Below, piece by piece: positions 9,579-18,033 of a stretch of 64,000 nucleotides of DNA (the stretch's first letter is position 1; each line of letters starts with the position of its first letter). The notes under the pieces are model-generated. The model had not been told where the DNA came from, searched no databases, and saw only the letters and a list, made by a program, of their open reading frames with translations. Both the position numbers and the translations under genes were made by a program. The DNA is from CBDFKF01 sp965248765 (GTDB taxonomy: Bacteria > Pseudomonadota > Alphaproteobacteria > VGEJ01): positions 496,001 through 560,000 of the forward strand of contig CBDFKF010000004.1 of assembly GCA_965248765.1 (NCBI GenBank), in the 5' to 3' direction.

Positions 9579-10358
9579 ATGAGGCGCGGCGCGAATGGTG
9601 CACCATCACGCGCTATGTGCCTGCGCTCGCTCGCGCTAGCGGCGCTCGTTCTCATGCTCACGGCGGTGTCGACCATCGCCCCTGCGCTCGCGGGAGGCGT
9701 CGAGGTCGAGCCGGTCGACGCCGACGCCCTGATCGCGGATTGCCAGAGCGCGCCCGATCCGATCGCCTGTCTGCAAGATCAGGCCATGGAGCAATACCGG
9801 GCGGTGGCCGACCTGCTCCTTGCGCTCGAGGTTCGCGACGGCAAGGACTCGACGGCGCAGCGCCAACACTGGGACGACGTGCTCCTGAAAGCAGAGCGCA
9901 GCCCCATCTGCGATGGGAATTGCGAGGCTGTGCTTGTGGACCTCGTCGCCGAGCGCAACCTTTACCAGGACATGCCGCGCCAAGCCGATGCCGAGGCGTT
10001 GATTGCTGCCTGCGATCGCATCAACGATGGCATGCTCGCGTCCGGCGTTACCGCTTACATGCGCTGGGGCGGATGGCGGATCAACCGCTGCCTCGAATAC
10101 ATCGCCCTCGATCAGCTCGCGTTCCTGTGGCCGCCGGACCCGTCCACGGGGTATATGACGCGCGCGACCGCCCGCGAATTACTGGATAAGGTAGCTGCGA
10201 TAAGCGATCTCTATTGGGAAATCTACAACTTCCACGCGGGTTGCGTTTCTCCGGGCTGTGGCACGCTGTACCATGTGTTCCACCACCCGCGCCACAAACA
10301 GGTACTGGCTGGGCTCATCCGGGACGTCGTCTGGGTACGCCATGAGTACGGCCTCTAA
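9579..10358 (+). CDS. Secreted hypothetical protein
   Basis: The 259-residue product begins with a signal peptide (SLALAALVLMLTAVSTIAPALAGG). The mature part has paired cysteines, including ADCQSAPDPIACL, SPICDGNC and GCVSPGCG, which suggest disulfides in the periplasm. The start at 9579 is set by GGAGAGGAGG just upstream. No known domain was recognised. It stands alone between the dioxygenase operon and a zone of degraded genes. Confidence 0.7.
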   Translation: MRRGANGAPSRAMCLRSLALAALVLMLTAVSTIAPALAGGVEVEPVDADALIADCQSAPDPIACLQDQAMEQYRAVADLLLALEVRDGKDSTAQRQHWDDVLLKAERSPICDGNCEAVLVDLVAERNLYQDMPRQADAEALIAACDRINDGMLASGVTAYMRWGGWRINRCLEYIALDQLAFLWPPDPSTGYMTRATARELLDKVAAISDLYWEIYNFHAGCVSPGCGTLYHVFHHPRHKQVLAGLIRDVVWVRHEYGL

Positions 10359-10389
10359 CGCGAGAGAATCTGGCGCCAGGGGAAGGTAT

Positions 10390-10944
10390 TCAGTCGCGCG
10401 AGCCAGCCCTTTTTGTACTCTCCGATGGCAATTCGCGCACTGCACGGAGAAGCCGGAGCTGGCGCTCAGGGTCTATCCGCCGGGTGCTTGTGGTCCGGCC
10501 AGCCGGCGTTCGCTCGGTCGCGGATAGCTGTTCGCCGTCGGTGCCGCCGGGCACCAATGGGCTCGGGCGCAGGGATACGCCGTCCGCATCGCCCTGCATG
10601 CGGCGCAAGGCGTTGGCCGTCGGGCCGTTCGGCGTCATCTCGCCGTCGGGCTCCAGCCCGTTGGCGCGCTGGAAGCCGCGGATGGCGACGCGCAGCCGGT
10701 TCGATCGCCCGACCCCGTAGTCACCGCCGTCGCGAGGATCGTCGCGCGAGCCGAAGCCGAAGGCACTTAAGGCCGCGAACGCATCTTCCAGCGTCTTTTC
10801 GTCGTGAGAGTTGTTGGCGCTGGCGCGCGGCCCCACCGCGCCGTTCAACTTGATCTTTGCGGGATCGAAGCGCGGCCGGTTCGGCTCGGCCATCTTGCGG
10901 TGTAGATCGGGGTCGTAGTGGAGGCGATACTCGCCGCCGACCAT
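10390..10944 (-). CDS. Peptidoglycan-binding-like protein, probably 5'-truncated
   Basis: The region encodes a domain resembling a peptidoglycan-binding-like repeat (residues about 52-115, with AIRGFQRANGLEPDGEMTP). Similarity to coding sequence continues upstream of the first ATG to a TAA at 11044-11046, with no normal start codon in that extension. Either the first ATG at 10944 is used or the original start has been lost. The C-terminal third is Arg/Ser-rich and looks unordered. It lies downstream of another gene fragment cut by an IS3-type end, so the whole block may be decaying. Confidence 0.5.
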   Translation of the reverse strand: MVGGEYRLHYDPDLHRKMAEPNRPRFDPAKIKLNGAVGPRASANNSHDEKTLEDAFAALSAFGFGSRDDPRDGGDYGVGRSNRLRVAIRGFQRANGLEPDGEMTPNGPTANALRRMQGDADGVSLRPSPLVPGGTDGEQLSATERTPAGRTTSTRRIDPERQLRLLRAVRELPSESTKRAGSRD

Positions 10945-11092
10945 GGCGACGTAGGCGTCGTGATCGCGGTGGTCGCCGTCATAGCAGATGGGATCGGCGC
11001 GTACGGCATCGAGCTGGCGCCGACTGACTATGCCATGTTTATGTTATTCCTCCCGCGAGGGGGATGTCATCGCGGACGCCTGGGTGCGCGGC

Positions 11093-11395
11093 CTACTCCG
11101 GTGGCTGCCAGGTCTTCCCGTCCCACACCAACGTTTGCTCCTCGCTTACCCAACGCGCACCGTTCGGGGGCGGTCGCTCATCCTCAGCGCGATTGAATGG
11201 TGCGCGAAGCCACGCCTTTAGCGGTCCGGGCAGGTACTCGAACGGACGTTTCCCGCCGTAGACCGTTATCTGGTCGTGGTCCTGAAGGGCGACGTAGACC
11301 GTGCCGCTCTGGACGCTCACCAGCAGGATGGCATATTCGTCACCGGAATCGCCAAGGCGCTGCTTGGAACTCGTACCCCTCAGGATCAGGTAGTT
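11093..11395 (-). pseudogene. 3' fragment of an unknown gene, cut by IS3-family end
   Basis: The reading frame is open from the stop at 11093 right up to the inverted-repeat end of an IS3-family fragment at 11396. It encodes TPNYLILRG..., then SGTVYVALQDHDQITVYGG and ends KTWQPPE. A GTG at 11320 could restart translation and give 75 residues. No family was recognised. The abrupt start at the IS boundary indicates that the 5' part of the gene was lost or displaced by the insertion. Confidence 0.55.
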
Positions 11396-11668
11396 TGGAG
11401 TTCCCCCGGTTTTGTGGACAGTTACGGGCTTACAGACTCCAGCTGCTCACGGGCCTGTCTCTCGTAGTTGACGGGCGACTTGTATCCGAGCGCGGAATGC
11501 CGCCGCCCCGGATTGTACCAGCCCTCGATGAACTGAAAGACGGCCATGCGGGCCTCCGCCTTGGTCCGGAACTTCCGCCGGTCGAGCAACTCGCATTCGA
11601 GGGTGGCGAAGAAACTCTCGCACATTGCATTGTCGTAGGCATCGCCAACCGAGCCCATTGATGGCCGC
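11396..11668 (-). mobile_element. IS3-family element, right-end fragment
   Basis: Only the 3' end of an IS3-type element remains. Its terminal repeat is at 11396-11420 (starting TGGAGTTCCCCCGG on the + strand), followed by the C-terminal part of the OrfB transposase. Homology to the IS stops near 11668, where the sequence changes to an unrelated fragment. The left end, OrfA and most of OrfB are missing from the window. Confidence 0.75.
11422..11668 (-). pseudogene. IS3-family transposase OrfB, C-terminal fragment
   Basis: The fragment includes MGSVGDAYDNAMCESFF (end of the DDE catalytic core with its Glu nearby) and GWYNPGRRHSALGYKSP, the classic IS3 OrfB tail. The catalytic aspartates are absent, so it cannot transpose by itself. 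Upstream codons to 11712 stay open but do not look like transposase. Confidence 0.85.
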
Positions 11669-11697
11669 GACCCGCTCGCGGCTCTTACACCACGTCC

Positions 11698-11861
11698 CGG
11701 GACACGATCCAAGCGAGCGATTCGGACTTGCTGAGAATTCTTGAGGATCTGATAAACGTGCTGATCGACAACAACCTGATCTTGCTCACTGATTTCCCCG
11801 AGGCCGCCAGGCCAAGCTCATGCACCGACAAGCCGTACGCGCGAAGCTGCAGAGCTTCTAA
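11698..11861 (+). pseudogene. Frameshifted fragment of a small conserved hypothetical protein
   Basis: In the + direction the frame reads SDLLRILEDLINVLIDN... up to LTDFPEAAR. It then continues in another frame as AKLMHRQAVRAKLQSF before a TAA at 11859-11861. The joined reading resembles the end of a small helical protein, so a single frameshift near 11815 is likely. The 5' end is missing. No function is assigned. Confidence 0.4.
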
Positions 11862-12154
11862 TGCGAGGCGGTGGAGCAGCTGCTTCTCACGTCTCCTGCC
11901 AGGCAGGCTTCGCAAACCGGCGCCGTGGCCGGTCCGGCGCCCAGGACGATCGCTTCTCCGGCGCAGCGATGGGCCGCACCTGACGCAAGACCCGCTCGCG
12001 CAACGCCGCTGCGACTGCGTGGTCTGCGAACACGCCAGCCATTCGCCCGGCGTCGGCGACGAAAACAGCTGAGAACCAAGCTGAGGTACGGATACCCGCC
12101 GTCGAATGGCCCCTTCCGGGCCTGGCTAGGCCTTCAATGGTGAGAGCAGATGCA

Positions 12155-12189
12155 CCATGCAGACCGTGTGGAAACTCTGGGTGGCGGGG
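12155..12189 (+). repeat. Left terminal inverted repeat of IS1182-family element
   Basis: These 35 bases begin CCATGCAGACCGTG and are the exact reverse complement of 13792-13826. An ATG inside the repeat is in frame with the transposase, but later ATGs are better starts. Confidence 0.92.
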
Positions 12190-12225
12190 GATTCCGTCCG
12201 TCTCATGGCGATGTTAGGGTCCGCC

Positions 12226-13659
12226 ATGAGACACATTCCTGGCGTTGACCGCTCTCAGGTTCTGCTTCTGCCGGAAGCAGTGGACGATTACGTGGGCCGG
12301 GATAACCCGGTCCGTTTCATCGATGCCTTCGTGGATGGTTTGGACCTAGCGGCCGCTGGTTTCGAGCGCGCCGCGGCGAAGGCGATAGGTCGTCCCGGCT
12401 ACGATCCGGCGGACCTGCTGAAGCTCTACATATACGGCTATCTCAATCGGGTACGTTCGAGCCGCCGGCTGGAGGCAGAGAGCAAGCGTAATCTCGAAGT
12501 GATCTGGCTGTTGCGGCGTTTGTCGCCAGACTTCAAGACGATCGCCGATTTCCGGCGGATCAATCGGGCGGCCTTCCGACAGGTGTTTCGGGAGTTCGTG
12601 AGGCTATGCCGCGAACTGGAGCTGTTCGGACGCGAGCTGGTGGCGGTTGACGGTACACGGATCAAGGCAGTGAACAGCCGGAAGCGGAACTTCACCAAAG
12701 CGAAGCTGGCGAAGGCGTTGGCCGAGAGCGACGAGAGGTTGTCGCGTTATCTCGACCGGCTCGACGAGGCCGACGAGCAAGACGAGGGCGGCACCGGCGG
12801 CGGCGAGGTGGAGCATATCCAGGAGAAGATCGCTGCGATCCAAGGGCGGCGTGAGCGGTTTGAGGAACATCGAGACGCGCTGGCTGCGAGTGGCGAGGAC
12901 CAGCTCTCTTTGACGGATCCGGACAGCCGGGCGATGTACGCCGAGACCCGGGTCGGTGTCGGCTACAACATTCAGATCGCCGTGGACGCCAAGCACAAAC
13001 TGATCGCCGAGCAGCAGGTCCATAACAAGGTCAGCGATCTCGGTCTATTGGCCGAGACGGCGGTGGTGGCCCGTCGGAACCTGGCCGTCGATCGGATCGA
13101 CGCGGTCGCCGACGCGGGCTACTTCAAGATCGAGGATATCGAGGCCTGCGAGAATGCCGGCGTCGTGCCGCATGTGCCCAAGCCCCAGCGCGGATCCACG
13201 GTGAGCCAGGGGCTCTTTCCCAAGGAACGCTTCCGCTATGACGGCGGCGAGGACATTTACATCTGCCCCGACGGCCAACGCCTGGCGCTACACAGCAAGC
13301 GCAAGCGCCGCGATCTCTTCTTCGCCAGTTACGCCAATCGCGCCGCGTGCAAGGAGTGCCAACTCAAGTCGAAGTGTACGAAAAGCGCCTTCCGTCGGGT
13401 CCTGCGCTATGTCGACGAAGCGATCCTGGAGCGCATGGCAGAACGATTGGCGGCCCGCCCGGAGCTGCTCGATGCGCGCCGTGAAAGCGTCGAGCATCCC
13501 TTCGGCTCAATCAAACAATGGATGGGCCAGGGTGCCTTCCTGACCCGGCGGCTGGAGAACGTGCGCGGCGAGTTCAGCATCACGGCGCTGGCTTACAACA
13601 TCCGCCGCGCGATCTCGCTGGTAGGTGTTCCCGCCTTGATCGCCGCCGCGAGGGCATGA
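12226..13659 (+). CDS. IS1182-family transposase
   Basis: This is a DDE transposase of about 477 residues. The N-terminal part DRSQVLLLPEAVDDYVG and the segment PADLLKLYIYGYLNRVRSSR are typical of IS1182 members. The catalytic acidic residues are likely those in VAVDGTRIK, AVADAGYF and ESVEHPFGSIKQWMG. A Cys-rich insertion (CKECQLKSKC) precedes the last of these. Candidate starts are 12157 (inside the terminal repeat), 12205 and 12226; the last has AGGG upstream and matches the usual N-terminus. The frame is intact. Confidence 0.9.
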   Translation: MRHIPGVDRSQVLLLPEAVDDYVGRDNPVRFIDAFVDGLDLAAAGFERAAAKAIGRPGYDPADLLKLYIYGYLNRVRSSRRLEAESKRNLEVIWLLRRLSPDFKTIADFRRINRAAFRQVFREFVRLCRELELFGRELVAVDGTRIKAVNSRKRNFTKAKLAKALAESDERLSRYLDRLDEADEQDEGGTGGGEVEHIQEKIAAIQGRRERFEEHRDALAASGEDQLSLTDPDSRAMYAETRVGVGYNIQIAVDAKHKLIAEQQVHNKVSDLGLLAETAVVARRNLAVDRIDAVADAGYFKIEDIEACENAGVVPHVPKPQRGSTVSQGLFPKERFRYDGGEDIYICPDGQRLALHSKRKRRDLFFASYANRAACKECQLKSKCTKSAFRRVLRYVDEAILERMAERLAARPELLDARRESVEHPFGSIKQWMGQGAFLTRRLENVRGEFSITALAYNIRRAISLVGVPALIAAARA

Positions 13660-13791
13660 GACGGGAATCAGGCCAAAATCGAGCGCCGCACATCGATCCA
13701 CGGAGGCCTGGAGCCCCTTCCACAGGGCTACCGGCGCCAAACCGCCAGATTACGTGGGATCGCCGCAAATCATGGTTACCTAAACCTCCAT

Positions 13792-13826
13792 CCCCGCCAC
13801 CCAGAGTTTCCACACGGTCTGCATGG
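13792..13826 (-). repeat. Right terminal inverted repeat of IS1182-family element
   Basis: This is a perfect 35-base inverted copy of 12155-12189, ending ACGGTCTGCATGG on the + strand. It marks the right edge of the element. Confidence 0.92.
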
Positions 13827-13890
13827 CGGTGTTGCCAGGGCTCCGCTCAGTCCATCGAGGTGGCAGGACGGATCGTAGGAGTGGGAAGAT

Positions 13891-13967
<77 letters not shown>

Positions 13968-13971
13968 CTCG

Positions 13972-14265
13972 TCAGGAGACCTTGCCGTAGCGGAAGTTAT
14001 CGGCGTAGGTGCGGCGCCGCATCTTCTGCACATGTGGCACCTGGACAGTGTACGCGAGGTCGTGGGTCTCCGCGAAGGCCACCGCCGCTTCGCACGTGCC
14101 GAATTGCAGCAGAACTTGCTCACTGGTATCGCTGGAGCTGGTCCAGCCCATCAAATCGTCAATCCCACGTGCCGCGTCGGGCTCGAACTCCAACACCCAA
14201 CGGCGGGTATTACCATAACCCGACTGCATCGCCGTCCTCGCCGGTCGGTAGATCCGTGCGCGCAT
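13972..14265 (-). CDS. NADH dehydrogenase (complex I) accessory subunit, NDUFS4-like
   Basis: This 97-residue protein matches the ETC complex I NDUFS4 (18 kDa) family. It begins ARIYRPARTAMQSG and carries WVLEFEP and the conserved DLMGWTSSSDT. The family is an accessory subunit of respiratory complex I shared by mitochondria and alphaproteobacteria, acting on the membrane-facing peripheral arm. It lies alone between two tRNA genes, away from any nuo operon in this window. Confidence 0.88.
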   Translation of the reverse strand: MRARIYRPARTAMQSGYGNTRRWVLEFEPDAARGIDDLMGWTSSSDTSEQVLLQFGTCEAAVAFAETHDLAYTVQVPHVQKMRRRTYADNFRYGKVS

Positions 14266-14289
14266 GAACTTTCTTCCGCTGCCCGAAAT

Positions 14290-14366
14290 TGGTCGGGGCG
14301 ACTGGATTTGAACCAGCGACCTGCTGCTCCCAAAGCAGCCGCGCTACCAGGCTGCGCCACGCCCCG
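14290..14366 (-). tRNA. tRNA-Pro (anticodon TGG)
   Basis: A 77-base tRNA is encoded with CCA. The acceptor stem is CGGGGCG/CGCCCCG, the anticodon loop is TTTGGGA with anticodon TGG, and the T-arm is GGTTCAAATCC. It reads CCA/CCG-type proline codons. Confidence 0.95.
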
Positions 14367-14432
14367 GGCTCGGCTTCTCCAGATACACGAAGGACGGGGG
14401 CCGGGCAAGGCGGTCCCACGCGTGCGACGCCT

Positions 14433-14873
14433 CTATGGCGTCGGATCGTCCGCGGACCGCGCACGGGCGACGCGATAGACGCCGGAGGCGGTCATCAACA
14501 AACGCTCGCCGACGACCAAAGTCCCGCGAGTGAAGACGAGCAACCGCGTGCGCCGGCTCACCTCGGCGCGACCTTCCACCCAATCGCCGATCCAGCCGGG
14601 CGCGACGAACTCGGTCACTATGCGGATGGTGGCAGCGGGTCCGCCCACGGCGACGATCCCCGCTTGCGCCAACACGATGTCGGCGAACGTCATGAGCATG
14701 CCGCCGTGGAGCACGCCACGGCCGTTGGTATGGCGCTCTTCGACGCGAAAGGCACGGGCAAAACCATGCTGATCGAGCCGTTCGTAAATCGGACCGACCA
14801 TGGCGCCGAACGGCGCGCTGTGGGTGATAGGGACGAAGCCGTCGGGGATGGGAGCAGCACCTCGCTCAGCCAC
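14433..14873 (-). CDS. PaaI-type hotdog thioesterase
   Basis: This protein of about 146 residues has the hotdog acyl-CoA thioesterase pattern: NGRGVLHGGMLMTFADIVLAQA (HGG segment and central helix) and a C-terminal beta-sheet. It probably hydrolyses an acyl-CoA in the cytosol; the substrate is unknown. A GTG at 14873, five bases after the upstream DUF192 stop codon, was chosen. A longer frame to 14954 would overlap that gene. Confidence 0.82.
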   Translation of the reverse strand: MAERGAAPIPDGFVPITHSAPFGAMVGPIYERLDQHGFARAFRVEERHTNGRGVLHGGMLMTFADIVLAQAGIVAVGGPAATIRIVTEFVAPGWIGDWVEGRAEVSRRTRLLVFTRGTLVVGERLLMTASGVYRVARARSADDPTP

Positions 14874-14877
14874 AGGC

Positions 14878-15324
14878 CTACTCGAACAGCGGATGAAGTA
14901 TGTGATCGCCAGCGACAGCACCGATGCGCCGTGCCGTGCCCGCGTTGACCTCAAGGGCGGCCCGAACTGACCCGCGCGAGGCGATGGTGTCTAGCGATCT
15001 CGGCACCGCGTTCTCGGTAATGTTGACGATCCGACCGTCCTCGGCCACGAAGAAAATATCGAGTGAGATGTACGTGTTCTTCATCCACATCGCCGTTTCG
15101 ATGCTTTTTCCGTAGTCGAACAACATGCCGTGATTAGCGGCAAGAGCTTGGCGGAACATGAGACCGCGCGCGCGTTCGCCAGCGGAATCGGCGGTCTCAA
15201 CGAAAAACGTGTGGCGCCCGCTGGTGGTGACGACGATCAGCTCCGAAAGTGAGCCCGCCTCCCCCGCCGGCACCGCCAGCATCAGTACTGATGCTCCGAG
15301 TAGCGCGAGGAGCATACGCCGCAT
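14878..15324 (-). CDS. DUF192 family secreted protein
   Basis: This 148-residue protein has a signal peptide (MLLALLGASVLMLAVPAGEAG) and a DUF192 domain: ARGLMFRQALAANHGMLFDYG, MWMKNTYISLDIFFV and NAGTARRIGAVAGDHI. DUF192 proteins are small periplasmic beta-barrel-like proteins of unknown role. AAGGAAGGG lies just before the ATG at 15324. The thioesterase gene follows at once, so they are probably cotranscribed. Confidence 0.85.
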   Translation of the reverse strand: MRRMLLALLGASVLMLAVPAGEAGSLSELIVVTTSGRHTFFVETADSAGERARGLMFRQALAANHGMLFDYGKSIETAMWMKNTYISLDIFFVAEDGRIVNITENAVPRSLDTIASRGSVRAALEVNAGTARRIGAVAGDHILHPLFE

Positions 15325-15415
15325 GCCCTTCCTTAGCCGCTGCAGCGTCCTCAGTAAACGGCCGATGCCGAGCCGTTTCGGGTGCATTGCGGTTGGCGCC
15401 GCCTGACCTATAGTG

Positions 15416-15512
15416 GCGAGAGCATGGGGGGAGCCGGATCGTCCGGCTGAGAGGTTCTCGTAAGCGGAACGACCCCTCGAACCTGATCCGGTTCGTACCG
15501 GCGTAGGGACGT
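15416..15512 (+). promoter_or_regulatory. Thiamine pyrophosphate (TPP) riboswitch
   Basis: The THI-box core is clear: GGGGGAGCC near 15426, the CTGAGA motif at 15447-15452, then ACCCCTCGAACCTGATCCGG and CGTAGGGA at 15502-15509. It ends six to eight bases before the ATG of the transporter operon, so ligand binding probably hides the ribosome site (AGGGA). This predicts repression of transporter synthesis by TPP. Confidence 0.93.
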
Positions 15513-15517
15513 GTGTC

Positions 15518-16300
15518 ATGGTCGATGGTGCTACTCCAACCGACGGGGCCACTCCGGTCGTCGTCCACGTGCAATCCGGACGGCTCGTCTACGACGATGC
15601 GCTCCTCTTCGACGGATTAAGCCTCACACTAAAGGCCGGCGTGACCACCTGCCTCCTGGGATCGAGCGGGATCGGCAAATCGAGCTTGCTGCGACTCATC
15701 GCTGGGTTGGGTCCGGTAGCTGCAGGCAGTCGGGTTTGGTGCGGCGACGGTGGCCCGGTGGTTGAGCGCATTGCGTACATGGACCAGCGCGATCTCTTGC
15801 TGCCGTGGCTCAGCGTTCTCGACAACGTGACGCTTGGCAGCCGCCTAAGGGGGCAGCGGCCCCACCGTGACAGAGCCCTTTCACTTCTGCGCCAGGTGGG
15901 ATTAAGCCGTCAGGCGAGTGACCGGCCAGTGACGCTCTCGGGTGGTATGCGCCAGCGGGCGGCGCTTGCGCGTACCCTGATGGAGGATCGAGCCATCGTT
16001 TTGATGGACGAGCCATTCTCGTCGCTCGATACGCTCACCAGGATGCGCCTCCAGGAGCTTGCCGCCGGACTCCTGCAAATGCGGACGGTGCTACTCGTGA
16101 CCCACGACCCGATGGAGGCGCTGCGGCTGGGCGAGCGCATCCACGTGATGTCGGGCCGGCCAGCGCGGCTCGATCAGCCGTTGGTGCCGCCTGGCAAACC
16201 GCCTCGCGATCCAACCTCGGAAATGCTCATCAGCCTGCATCGGGACCTGCTCATGCGGTTGCGCGCGGCGCAAGCAGCGCCCGCAGGGGCGGCAGCGTGA
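15518..16300 (+). CDS. thiZ: ABC transporter ATP-binding protein, pyrimidine/thiamine precursor (ThiZ-like)
   Basis: This 260-residue ATPase has Walker A GSSGIGKSS, a Q-loop in AYMDQRDLLLPW, signature LSGGMRQRAALART, Walker B IVLMDEPFSSLD and switch His VTHD. It would energise import by the ThiXYZ-type system. The gene starts directly behind the TPP riboswitch, which identifies the substrate class as a thiamine precursor, most likely a hydroxymethyl- or aminomethyl-pyrimidine. The permease start overlaps its stop as GTGA. Confidence 0.9.
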   Translation: MVDGATPTDGATPVVVHVQSGRLVYDDALLFDGLSLTLKAGVTTCLLGSSGIGKSSLLRLIAGLGPVAAGSRVWCGDGGPVVERIAYMDQRDLLLPWLSVLDNVTLGSRLRGQRPHRDRALSLLRQVGLSRQASDRPVTLSGGMRQRAALARTLMEDRAIVLMDEPFSSLDTLTRMRLQELAAGLLQMRTVLLVTHDPMEALRLGERIHVMSGRPARLDQPLVPPGKPPRDPTSEMLISLHRDLLMRLRAAQAAPAGAAA

Positions 16301-17067
16301 TCTGGGCGCGCGGCGGCGCAACGGTGGTCGGCCTGCTATTGGCGTGGCAGGCAATCGTATGGCTTACGCAGGTCGAGCCGTTCATCTTGCCGGACCCCCT
16401 CGCCGTGGCAACCGCGTTGGTAGAGCACGCCCCCGCTCTGGCACGCAACGCGGCCATCACAACATTGGAAATTTGCCTCGGGCTCGTCCTCGGCACCTGT
16501 CTTGGCGTTTCCACCGCCATCGCCATCGGCCATTTCCGGACTGCCCGGCGCTGGATGCTCCCCGTATTGGTGGTCTCGCAGGCGATCCCGGTCTTCGCCA
16601 TCGCGCCGCTCCTGGTGCTGTGGTTGGGTTACGGCCTCGCTTCAAAGATCGCAATGGCCACGTTGATCATCTATTTCCCCGTCACGGCGAGCTTCATTGA
16701 CGGCCTGCGCAGAACCGAACCAGGCTGGCTCGATTTGGCACAGACCATGACCGCAGGCCGCGCAGCCTGGGCCGTGCTCCGTCACGTACGCGTCCCGGCG
16801 GCTCTGCCGGCTCTGGCATCGGGCATCCGCGTGGCGACCGCGGTGGCACCGATCGGTGCGGTCGTCGGCGAGTGGGTGGGGTCGAGCGCCGGTCTCGGCT
16901 ATCTCATGCTACACGCCAACGGACGCATGCAGGTCGACCTGATGTTCGCCGCCCTTTTTGTGCTCGCCGTGATCGCCGTGGGCCTCTACTTTGCTATCGA
17001 CGCAGTGTTGCGACGGGCTCTCCCCTGGCAGCACGAGTCATTCACAACTGCCCGGGGGTATGCATGA
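16297..17067 (+). CDS. thiX: ABC transporter permease (ThiX-like)
   Basis: This 256-residue inner-membrane permease of the nitrate/taurine/thiamine-precursor type has about six membrane segments and a permease coupling loop (LDLAQTMTAGRAAW...HVRVPAALPAL). It starts with GTG overlapping the ATPase stop and ends with ATGA overlapping the binding-protein gene, so the three genes are translationally coupled. Confidence 0.9.
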   Translation: MIWARGGATVVGLLLAWQAIVWLTQVEPFILPDPLAVATALVEHAPALARNAAITTLEICLGLVLGTCLGVSTAIAIGHFRTARRWMLPVLVVSQAIPVFAIAPLLVLWLGYGLASKIAMATLIIYFPVTASFIDGLRRTEPGWLDLAQTMTAGRAAWAVLRHVRVPAALPALASGIRVATAVAPIGAVVGEWVGSSAGLGYLMLHANGRMQVDLMFAALFVLAVIAVGLYFAIDAVLRRALPWQHESFTTARGYA

Positions 17068-18017
17068 TTGACCGGCAGACAGCCGTCCGAGCTCTGGTTC
17101 TGGGGTGGTTTTTCCTCGTCACCGGGTATGGACCGGCGGCCAGCGAGAAGTTCACGGTGATGCTCGACTGGTTCGTCAACCCTGATCACGGGCCGTTGTT
17201 CGTCGCTCTCGAGCGCGGCTATTTCGCGGCGCGCGGCCTTGAAGTCGAGTTCATCGCGCCGGCGGACCCCAACGATCCACCAAAGCTGGTCGCGGCGGGC
17301 AAGGCCGATGTCGCGGTCTCTTACCAGCCACAGCTCCACCTTCACGTTGATCAGGGCCTGCCCCTAAGACGAATCGGCACGCTGATAGCCACACCCCTCA
17401 ATTGCTTAGTCGTCCTCGCCGATGGTCCGATCGCCTCGATCAGCGACCTTAAGGGCCGCAAAATCGGCTACTCAGTTGGGGGCTTTGAAGATGCGTTGCT
17501 CGGCGCCATCCTGCGCCATCACGAGCTCGCGCTCTCGGATGTGACTTTGGTCAATATCAACTTCTCTCTCTCGCCCTCGCTGATCAGCGGTCAGGTGGAT
17601 GCTGTGATCGGGGCGTTCCGCAACTTCGAACTCAACCAGATGGCGCTGGTGGGCCGTCCCGGCCGTGCGTTTTTCGTCGAGGAGGAGGGGATTCCCCCAT
17701 ACGACGAGCTCATTTTGGTTGCGCACCAGAAACGTATAGATGATCCGGCCCTACGCGATTTCGTGGACGCGGTGGAGGACGGCGTCCGTTATCTCGTCAA
17801 CCATCCCGACGAGAGCTGGGAGCTGTTCATTCGCGGACGGGCGGAGCTAAACGACGAACTCAACAAGCGCGCCTGGATCGACACCTTGCCGCGTTTCGCG
17901 CTACGGCCAGGCGCCCTCGACGTGGCTCGCTACCGGCGCTTCGCCGGGTTCCTGAAACGCGAAGGTCTTATCCAAGAGGCGCGCGCCGTCGATGAGTATG
18001 CGGTGGAGTTGTGGTAG
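17064..18017 (+). CDS. thiY: ABC transporter substrate-binding protein (ThiY-like, NMT1 family)
   Basis: This 317-residue periplasmic binding protein carries an N-terminal signal peptide (ALVLGWFFLVTGYGPAAS). The mature part begins with the family block VMLDWFVNPDHGPLFVALERGYF. NMT1/THI5-like proteins bind pyrimidine precursors of thiamine. Placed third in an operon behind a TPP riboswitch, it is the likely receptor of a thiamine salvage importer. Confidence 0.9.
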   Translation: MIDRQTAVRALVLGWFFLVTGYGPAASEKFTVMLDWFVNPDHGPLFVALERGYFAARGLEVEFIAPADPNDPPKLVAAGKADVAVSYQPQLHLHVDQGLPLRRIGTLIATPLNCLVVLADGPIASISDLKGRKIGYSVGGFEDALLGAILRHHELALSDVTLVNINFSLSPSLISGQVDAVIGAFRNFELNQMALVGRPGRAFFVEEEGIPPYDELILVAHQKRIDDPALRDFVDAVEDGVRYLVNHPDESWELFIRGRAELNDELNKRAWIDTLPRFALRPGALDVARYRRFAGFLKREGLIQEARAVDEYAVELW

Positions 18018-18033
18018 TGGCCGCGCAGGCCCG

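Larger units (their letters stand above)
12155..13826 (+). mobile_element. Complete IS1182-family insertion sequence
   Basis: The element is 1672 bp with perfect 35-bp terminal inverted repeats at 12155-12189 and 13792-13826 and one intact transposase gene. No clear target duplication is visible next to the repeats. It lies in non-coding debris between an IS3 remnant and tRNA-Arg. Its intact ends and gene suggest recent arrival. Confidence 0.92.
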
